DNA from: Woeseiaceae bacterium
GTDB lineage: Bacteria; Pseudomonadota; Gammaproteobacteria; Steroidobacterales; Woeseiaceae
NCBI GenBank assembly: GCA_024640315.1
Contig: JAHEFF010000032.1
Coordinates: forward strand, 1-39,192
Direction: 5' to 3'
Length of the DNA: 39,192 nucleotides
Within the stretch, counting starts at the first letter, position 1; every line of letters begins with the position of its first letter. A program made the translations under genes and the position numbers. This document shows, piece by piece, positions 33,724-39,192 of this stretch. Below the pieces are notes generated by a model. It had not been told where the DNA came from. It ran no database searches and was given only the letters and a program-made list of their open reading frames with translations.

Positions 33724-35307
33724 ATGCTTACTGCGAAATTTTCCGGATATCTGAAATATTCTCCAGCCCTGGCGCTCGTTTGCGGCAGTACTCTTTTGCT
33801 TGCGCAAACGACGGAGAGCGAGGAAATTGAGGCCGGGCAAGGGACTGCCGAACCAGTACTTCTCGAGAATAGCGGCGATCAGGATCAGGCACCGCCTCCC
33901 AATGACGGGCTCGGGAACCTGGTATTTGACGAACAGACGCAGAGCTATCGCCTGATTGAAGACACCGAAGGCGACGACTATGAGGAACCACCCTCGGATC
34001 GTGAAGTCGAGGCCGAGGAACTGAAGCGCCTGTTCGAACTCTTCCGCCAAGCGCTGGCGAACAAGGATTATCTGGAGGCAGATACGCTCGCGAAGCGCGT
34101 TGTTGAACTATCAATAAGTTTGAACGGTCTCGATAGTCACGATACGGCAAAAGCGATCACCAACCTCGGAATTGCGCAGCACAACAACAAAGACTATGAA
34201 TCCGCACTAAGAAACTTCATGGCGTCGATCGACATCATCGAACGCATTGACGACAACCTCAGTCCCGCGTTAATCAACCCACTGCAAGGGCTGGCTGCGT
34301 CACAGGCTGTTACCGGACGACCGGATCTGGCGAAATTGTCTTATGAACGTGCGGTGCACGTGAGCCACGTCAATGATGGACCCCACAACACGGGCCAGGT
34401 AGATATACTCGAATCGATGGCCGAACTGCACATTTCCCAGGGAAGCTGGGAGGATGCCACGTCGATCCAGGAGCATATCTATGCTATTCAGGCGCGAAAG
34501 ATTGATCCGAAGAGCCTCGAGATGGTGCCAGCACTCGAGCAAAGAGCCAATTGGCAGCATCGTCTGCAACGCTATCATCGCGAGCGGATAACGTGGCGGG
34601 AAATCATCAGCATTATTGAAAAGCACCATGGCAAAGACAGTCTCGAACTGATTTCACCGCTGACAAACCTCGGCAAATCATATTTATTCGTCAGTCCGGC
34701 TGAATTCGACTACCAACCGGAAGTGTCGGCAAGTTCCGGAGAAAGCTATTTGCGGCGTGCCCGCGATATCGCCGAAGAACATCCCGACTCAACCTGGGAG
34801 GTCGTCGAAAACTCACTATTGTCTCTCGGCGACTACTACATTCTGGCTGGCAGGCCGAATCGCGCTGAAACTGTATACGAAGACACCTGGGCCTTTCTGT
34901 CCGAGGGAGACGACCCGACTCTTCTGCAGGCCCGTCGGGATCACCTGGAAAAAACAAAGGTGTTACAGCGCGCCTTTCCACCGAAATATTACAACAGCGA
35001 ACGTAACGATAGAGACCAGAAGCCCGACAGCTTCGAAACCGGCCTGATGAGTTTCACGTTTACGGTTTCGCCCACTGGCCGGGTAACGAATTTGCAGGTC
35101 ATCGAGTCCCAGCCGCGCGAACTTGCGGAGTTCAGCACCATCATCGGCCGCAGTCTTCGTCGCATGATATACAGGCCGCGCATGGAGGATGCGAGGTTAG
35201 TGGAGTCTCCCGACACATTTTACACGCATGAGTTCTACTACCGTCCAGAGGATGTCCCTAAACCTCCGCCCGAACCATTACCCGGCGAGAACCCGGCAGA
35301 AGACTAA
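33724..35307 (+). CDS. TPR-repeat exported protein with TonB-like C-terminal domain
   Basis: This protein is about 527 residues long, with start uncertain: the ATG at 33724 has no clear ribosome-binding site, and a GTG at 33682 gives 14 more residues. After a signal-like hydrophobic segment (YSPALALVCGSTLLLA) comes an acidic low-complexity linker, then several TPR-like helix pairs (LEADTLAKRVVELSISL, DTAKAITNLGIAQHNNKDYE, PDLAKLSYERAVHVSHV). The C-terminus is TonB-like (MSFTFTVSPTGRVTNLQVIE, GRSLRRMIYRPRMEDARL). This fits a periplasmic or envelope scaffold. No operon partner is obvious. Confidence 0.8.
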   Translation: MLTAKFSGYLKYSPALALVCGSTLLLAQTTESEEIEAGQGTAEPVLLENSGDQDQAPPPNDGLGNLVFDEQTQSYRLIEDTEGDDYEEPPSDREVEAEELKRLFELFRQALANKDYLEADTLAKRVVELSISLNGLDSHDTAKAITNLGIAQHNNKDYESALRNFMASIDIIERIDDNLSPALINPLQGLAASQAVTGRPDLAKLSYERAVHVSHVNDGPHNTGQVDILESMAELHISQGSWEDATSIQEHIYAIQARKIDPKSLEMVPALEQRANWQHRLQRYHRERITWREIISIIEKHHGKDSLELISPLTNLGKSYLFVSPAEFDYQPEVSASSGESYLRRARDIAEEHPDSTWEVVENSLLSLGDYYILAGRPNRAETVYEDTWAFLSEGDDPTLLQARRDHLEKTKVLQRAFPPKYYNSERNDRDQKPDSFETGLMSFTFTVSPTGRVTNLQVIESQPRELAEFSTIIGRSLRRMIYRPRMEDARLVESPDTFYTHEFYYRPEDVPKPPPEPLPGENPAED

Positions 35308-35340
35308 AAGGATCGCTGATTTTTAATTTGACCTGAGACC

Positions 35341-36270
35341 ATGAATTCTCCTAACTTAAACGAAAGAAGAAGGCAGAAGTCACAACGGAACGTGATGAAA
35401 GGTCCCTGTAGCACTGAAAAGCAAACTCGCCTGGTCGCCCTCGCGGCGGCTTTCCTCTTGTTATGTCAAAATTCCGCATTCGCAAAATGCGTGGATGACT
35501 GGCTTGCCATTGATGAGATTCGCGACGGCGACAGCATCGAATTGCTTGCTACAAACAACCAGGAATTCCCGATTACTTACTCGGTTCGCGTGCGCTCTGG
35601 CGGGTATTCGACGGGCCATTCAAAAACGATTAGTAAATCGCTGGACGGCCAGGAGACCGAGCGTGTCGTAGTACTGCCACAGGTCGAAGACGCCTCTGAT
35701 GACAGGCTCAGGATTTCCTGCTCGTGGACCATCGGCAGCGAGGATGCGGTACACGATGACGACCATCTTTACCGGCTGCCTTACGCCGACGGAAGGAGCT
35801 ACCGGGTCTTGCAGGGATTCGGCTCCAGATTCAGCCATCGCGGCGTCGAGCAGTACGCCGTGGACTTCAAAATGTCCATTGGTACGCCGGTGCATGCGGC
35901 ACGTGGCGGAGTTGTCGCCAGGGTCGTCGAGTCGAACGACAAGGGTTGCTGGGAAGATGGCTGTGGAAAGTACGCTAACTTCATCGTCGTAATGCATGAC
36001 GATGGCACGACCGGTGAGTATTATCATTTGCAGCAGGACGGCGCGCTTGTCGACGTCGGTGAGCGGGTCGTCGAAGGGCAAGAAATCGGCTTGTCCGGTA
36101 ATACCGGGCACACCGCCCTGCCCCATTTGCACTTCGCGGTTTATCGTGCAACCAAGGGCGCGCGTTCGCAATCGATTCCAATAAATTTTATGAGCGCAGA
36201 TGGTGTCGTTTATCAGCCGCGACGTGGCCACCACTATCTCGCTATCGCCTACCAGCAGGCCGGGGACTAA
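35341..36270 (+). CDS. Secreted M23 (LytM) peptidoglycan endopeptidase
   Basis: This protein has up to 309 residues; an ATG at 35395 is an alternative start, since residues 1-18 precede the signal peptide ([18 protein letters not shown]). The C-terminal LytM domain has zinc-ligand motifs [11 protein letters not shown] (H166, D175) and HLHFAV (H262, H264). A beta-sandwich-like N-terminal region ([20 protein letters not shown]) precedes it. It would cleave peptidoglycan cross-links in the periplasm. The msrA gene starts four bases downstream, so the two are probably co-transcribed. Confidence 0.88.
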   Translation: MNSPNLNERRRQKSQRNVMKGPCSTEKQTRLVALAAAFLLLCQNSAFAKCVDDWLAIDEIRDGDSIELLATNNQEFPITYSVRVRSGGYSTGHSKTISKSLDGQETERVVVLPQVEDASDDRLRISCSWTIGSEDAVHDDDHLYRLPYADGRSYRVLQGFGSRFSHRGVEQYAVDFKMSIGTPVHAARGGVVARVVESNDKGCWEDGCGKYANFIVVMHDDGTTGEYYHLQQDGALVDVGERVVEGQEIGLSGNTGHTALPHLHFAVYRATKGARSQSIPINFMSADGVVYQPRRGHHYLAIAYQQAGD

Positions 36271-36274
36271 ACAA

Positions 36275-36859
36275 ATGACGCTGTCTAAATCGCACTTTGT
36301 CAACGGCAATCCACTCGAAGGCCCGTTTCCTGAGGGAATGCAGCAGGCTGTCTTCGGAATGGGTTGCTTCTGGGGCGTGGAACGCTGTTTCTGGGAAACG
36401 CCTGGTGTCTATACCACGGCGGTCGGTTATGCCGGAGGTGCGGTGCCCGACGCAAGTTATCAGCAGGTCTGCAGCGGCGAAACCGGACACGCTGAAGTCG
36501 TCCTGGTCGTGTTTGACCCGGAGCGGGTAACCTACGATGAGTTGCTCGGTGTATTCTGGGAGAACCACGACCCAACCCAGGGCAACCGCCAGGGCAATGA
36601 CGTCGGCACCCAGTACCGTTCCCTGATCATGACGATGTCCGACGATCAGGTCACTGCAGCCAATGCGTCCAAACGCTCCTACCAGGAAAAACTAAGCTCG
36701 GCAGGATTTGGCCCGATCACAACCGGGATCGTTCCGTTCGACAAACTCTGGTACGCCGAAGACTATCACCAGCAATATCTTGCAAAAAACCCTGGCGGCT
36801 ACTGCGGCCTGGCCGGAACCGGCGTCAGCTGTCCGGTTGGAGTGGCTGTCCCCGCCTGA
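36275..36859 (+). CDS. msrA: Peptide-methionine (S)-S-oxide reductase MsrA
   Basis: This 194-residue protein has the catalytic motif [13 protein letters not shown], the substrate region [22 protein letters not shown], the segment [12 protein letters not shown], and [21 protein letters not shown]. It is a complete MsrA, which reduces the S isomer of methionine sulfoxide using thioredoxin. The upstream in-frame start at 36200 lies inside the M23 gene, so the ATG at 36275 is used. A pseudogene follows. Confidence 0.96.
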   Translation: MTLSKSHFVNGNPLEGPFPEGMQQAVFGMGCFWGVERCFWETPGVYTTAVGYAGGAVPDASYQQVCSGETGHAEVVLVVFDPERVTYDELLGVFWENHDPTQGNRQGNDVGTQYRSLIMTMSDDQVTAANASKRSYQEKLSSAGFGPITTGIVPFDKLWYAEDYHQQYLAKNPGGYCGLAGTGVSCPVGVAVPA

Positions 36860-36860
36860 C

Positions 36861-37117
36861 TGGATCTCTGGGTTACCGGACATCGATCTGTACCATGATC
36901 ATCTCGATGAAGAATCGCGGCTCACTATCTCATCGACATAGGTGTCAGCAAACCCTTTCTCGTTCGAAGCTTTGAGCCGCCGCTGAGCGAGGCCAATGGC
37001 TGGCGCGTACCTGAACTGAGGCGCGTGGGAAAACTTATCCGCTTCCGCCCTGATCCCGACTACAGGCCGGTCCTGCACCTGATGGCCGCATTCTCGCCGA
37101 CCGGTCGCGGTTGCTGA
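36861..37117 (+). pseudogene. Fragment of an Fpg/Nei-type DNA glycosylase, frameshifted and truncated
   Basis: Two frames together recall the N-terminus of an Fpg/Nei-like protein. The first (36870 onwards) reads GLPDIDLYHDHLDEESRL, like the PD-x-x-Y start of these enzymes, and stops at a TAG. The second, shifted by two, reads IGVSKPFLVRSFEPPLSE, then GWRVPELRRVGKLIRF and VLHLMAAF, and stops at 37115. The family order PFLLRSVEPPL, GKRIVF and LHLMIAG is visible. No start methionine or C-terminal catalytic domain remains. It explains the region between msrA and folE. Homology is from remembered family motifs. Confidence 0.65.
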
Positions 37118-37180
37118 AAGACGACTGGCCCGACACCCTGTAGTATTCTGCTTTTCCGGACAACGACCGAGCCAATCAAC

Positions 37181-37777
37181 GTGAAAAAGTTAAGCCATAA
37201 GCCGCGCCGTCCCAGTCGCAAGAAAGCCGAACAGGCAGTGGAAACTCTGCTCCTGTGGGCCGGTGAAGACCCGCGCCGGGAAGGCCTGCTCGACACGCCC
37301 AAACGCGTCGCCGCTGCCTATGAAGACTGGTTTGCAGGCTACAGGGATGACCCCGTGAAATTTCTCGAACGCACGTTTGAAGAAGTTGAAGGTTACGACG
37401 AGATGATCGTGTTACGCGACATCTCGTTTGAATCGCATTGCGAGCATCACATGGCGCCCATTATTGGCGTCGCCCATGTTGGCTACCTGCCTAGCAACAA
37501 GGTCGTCGGCATTAGCAAGCTGGCGAGGGTGGTCGATGCATTCGCCAGGCGCTTCCAGGTGCAGGAAAAAATGACTGCCCAGATCGCGCACTGCATCAAA
37601 GATGTTCTCAAGCCGCGCGGAGTCGGCGTTGTCGTCGATGCGACCCATCAGTGCATGACCACGCGCGGTGTGCATAAGTCGGGCGTATCAATGGTTACCA
37701 GCCAGATGCTCGGCGCTTTTCGCAAGGATGCGCGGACGCGAGCGGAATTTCTGACCATGATCGGGAAGAATCTTTAA
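37181..37777 (+). CDS. folE: GTP cyclohydrolase I FolE
   Basis: This 198-residue protein starts with GTG. It has the family core: [20 protein letters not shown], then [20 protein letters not shown] with the zinc Cys and His residues, [20 protein letters not shown], and [15 protein letters not shown] with the second zinc cysteine. It converts GTP to dihydroneopterin triphosphate, the first step of folate or tetrahydrobiopterin synthesis. It lies 64 bases past the glycosylase relic and is followed closely by the SMP-30-like gene (4-base gap). Confidence 0.96.
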   Translation: MKKLSHKPRRPSRKKAEQAVETLLLWAGEDPRREGLLDTPKRVAAAYEDWFAGYRDDPVKFLERTFEEVEGYDEMIVLRDISFESHCEHHMAPIIGVAHVGYLPSNKVVGISKLARVVDAFARRFQVQEKMTAQIAHCIKDVLKPRGVGVVVDATHQCMTTRGVHKSGVSMVTSQMLGAFRKDARTRAEFLTMIGKNL

Positions 37778-37781
37778 GGCA

Positions 37782-38888
37782 ATGAACCTGCTACGTCGCA
37801 CGCCTGGCGCCATCTTAGCCATCGTCGCGGCGTTTCTTATTTACCTGCTCCTCTGGCCGGTGCCAATCGATCCGGTCGCCTGGGAGGCGCCGGTCGACGC
37901 GGGTCTTGTCGATCCATTCGAGCCCAATGACAGGCTCAGAAAGGCCCGGCTGATCGACCTGGGTTCGCACCAGGGACCCGAGGACATCGCTGAAGGGGGC
38001 GACGGGCTAATTTACACCGCGACAAACGGTGGACAGGTCATCCGCTTCGACGCCACCGGCAACCATATTGAGGTTTTTGCCGAAACAGGCGGGAGACCGC
38101 TCGGACTAGAGTTTGACAGCGACGGCAATCTCTTGGTTGCCAACGCCTACCTCGGGCTGCAGCGCATCAGCCCCGATGGCACGGTTGAAGTCCTGAGTGA
38201 CGAGTATGAAGGTAAGCCCATTCTGTATGCCGATGATGTCGCGGTCGCAAACAACGGCATGGTTTATTTCTCCGATGCCAGTTCGAAATTCGGCGCCATG
38301 AAAACCGGTGGCTCGTACGAGGCAAGCCTGATGGATCTCATGGAGCATGGAGGTCATGGTCGTATCTATCGATACGATCCAACTACTGGAGAAACAAGCA
38401 TTATCCTCGATGGACTCAACTTCGCGAATGGCGTCGCCATCAGCGGCGATCAGCAATACCTGATGATCAACGAAACGGGAAGTTACCGGGTACTGCGCCA
38501 CTGGTTGGAAGGCCCTGATGCGGGTGACACAGAAATTGCCATCGATAATCTTCCCGGCTTCCCGGACAACATCAACAACGGCCTCAATGGCAGATTCTGG
38601 GTCGGCCTCATTGCGCCGCGCAACAAATTGCTCGACGATATGTCGGGCAAGCCGTGGCTAAGAAAACTCGTGCAGCGCTTACCGGCATCTGTGCGGCCAA
38701 AAGCCGTGCCCTCCTCTCACGTCATTGCGATCAACGCAGACGGCGAAGTACTGATGAATCTTCAGGACACAAGCGCACGAATGCCGGCACTAACCGGCGT
38801 CTTCGAAAGCCGCAATACGCTGTGGCTATCAAGTTTGTTCGGTAACCGGGTTGGAAAACTGGACAAGCGCGACCTCGCCAACCAGTGA
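37782..38888 (+). CDS. SMP-30/strictosidine synthase-like membrane-anchored beta-propeller protein
   Basis: This 368-residue protein has an N-terminal anchor (AILAIVAAFLIYLLLWPV), then a propeller: HQGPEDIAEGGDGLIYTATN, RPLGLEFDSDGNLLVANAY, ILYADDVAVANNGMVYFSDA, NGVAISGDQQYLMINETG and GFPDNINNGLNGRFWVGLIA. These are features of the SMP-30/gluconolactonase and strictosidine-synthase-like (APMAP) group, with calcium-binding acidic residues expected. It is the second propeller protein in the window but only distantly similar to that at 28208. Reaction is unknown; lactonase or esterase activity is the usual guess. Confidence 0.85.
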   Translation: MNLLRRTPGAILAIVAAFLIYLLLWPVPIDPVAWEAPVDAGLVDPFEPNDRLRKARLIDLGSHQGPEDIAEGGDGLIYTATNGGQVIRFDATGNHIEVFAETGGRPLGLEFDSDGNLLVANAYLGLQRISPDGTVEVLSDEYEGKPILYADDVAVANNGMVYFSDASSKFGAMKTGGSYEASLMDLMEHGGHGRIYRYDPTTGETSIILDGLNFANGVAISGDQQYLMINETGSYRVLRHWLEGPDAGDTEIAIDNLPGFPDNINNGLNGRFWVGLIAPRNKLLDDMSGKPWLRKLVQRLPASVRPKAVPSSHVIAINADGEVLMNLQDTSARMPALTGVFESRNTLWLSSLFGNRVGKLDKRDLANQ

Positions 38889-38895
38889 TCCGGGT

Positions 38896-38914
38896 AGCGG
38901 AACCTGATTCCGCT
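38896..38914 (+). repeat. Hairpin after the SMP-30-like gene
   Basis: AGCGGAA and TTCCGCT pair perfectly across CCTGA. There is no T tract after it, so it is at most a weak terminator or an RNA-stabilising hairpin. Confidence 0.4.
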
Positions 38915-38975
38915 GAATCAAACAATAGCCAACCACCCGGACTGGAAATTGGCAGCTTGCTAACCAAATGCTCCG

Positions 38976-39192
38976 CTGAGACATCAAATAACAATCAATA
39001 TACAAATCGTTGTTACCGCATTTCTGCTATTCGCAGTCCAGTCGTCAAGCTCAATCGAACGTCGAGCCACCCAGTCAACTGAAGTTATCCCCGACAAACC
39101 CGCGACGCTGCAGATTACTTTTGATGATCGTGAAGGGGGTCAATTTGGTGACGCAGACAAGCTACTGATCAGGAAGGTCGTGGCCGAAGCGG
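38976..39192 (+). CDS. Start of an unidentified exported protein, cut by the window end
   Basis: From a stop at 38961 the frame stays open to the window end. It reads IQIVVTAFLLFAVQSSSS, which looks like a signal peptide, then STEVIPDKPATLQITFDD. I place the start at the CTG at 38976, because no ATG, GTG or TTG is in frame before the signal-like part; an ATA or ATC start is also possible. The family is not recognised. An ATG at 38968 is out of frame and stops at once. Without the rest, this is only a probable gene. Confidence 0.35.
   Translation, partial: MRHQITINIQIVVTAFLLFAVQSSSSIERRATQSTEVIPDKPATLQITFDDREGGQFGDADKLLIRKVVAEA

Noticed and set aside
35620..36309. A 229-codon minus-strand frame across the M23 gene
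   Set aside because: It is antisense to a gene with clear catalytic motifs.
38896..38914. A strong terminator after the SMP-30-like gene
   Set aside because: The hairpin is perfect but has no T tract, so it is listed only as a repeat.
1..39192. CRISPR arrays, tRNA or rRNA genes, insertion sequences, prophage
   Set aside because: No spaced direct repeats, cloverleaf-like or ribosomal sequences, transposases or phage genes were seen.

Overview
The window looks like a chromosome segment of a free-living, Gram-negative gammaproteobacterium with moderately high GC. The pointers are lipoproteins with lipoboxes, outer-membrane barrels, a chaperone-usher pilus, a 7Fe ferredoxin of the FdxA type, a PA0069-type radical SAM gene under a LexA box, and CRP-like sites. 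The c-type cytochrome, DUF1501 and LamG cluster and the haloalkane dehalogenase suggest a marine or sediment lineage such as Woeseiaceae, but that placement is inference. I see no tRNA, rRNA, CRISPR array, phage or insertion sequence.

Left part (1-14665). A minus-strand trio with ATGA overlaps (MOSC protein, LemA, DUF2207 membrane protein cut by the window edge) is followed by a 27-bp perfect inverted repeat. Then come two divergent envelope operons around a 1-kb non-coding region. The minus operon encodes a diheme beta-propeller lipoprotein (HzsA-like), an SH3 plus barrel protein, a barrel lipoprotein, a DUF4266 lipoprotein and a DUF3570 barrel. The plus operon encodes a monoheme secreted cytochrome-like protein, a diheme LamG lipoprotein and a Tat-exported DUF1501 protein, ending at a hairpin terminator. 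Together they look like one uncharacterised extracytoplasmic redox system of eight genes.

Middle (14801-26349). A methyltransferase with a zinc ribbon and a small secreted Cys/Pro protein precede a minimal chaperone-usher (spore coat U type) pilus operon. Its leader carries a convincing cyclic-di-GMP-I (GEMM-I) riboswitch and, further upstream, a CRP-like site. Then come a cupin, an HSL-type hydrolase with a short-chain dehydrogenase, a PPIase, HupE/UreJ and haloalkane dehalogenase run with overlapping ends, and ferredoxin FdxA.

Right part (26430-39192). This holds an SRPBCC protein preceded by an odd leader (three ATGAGG micro-ORFs and a 29-codon small ORF), a rhomboid protease whose full N-terminus lacks any ATG/GTG/TTG start, a royal-jelly-like beta-propeller, an EamA transporter, MscS, a CDF transporter, a glycine-zipper lipoprotein, the LexA-box radical SAM gene, a TPR/TonB-C protein, an M23 peptidase, MsrA, a frameshifted relic of an Fpg/Nei DNA glycosylase, FolE, an SMP-30-like protein, and the start of an unidentified exported protein cut by the window end.
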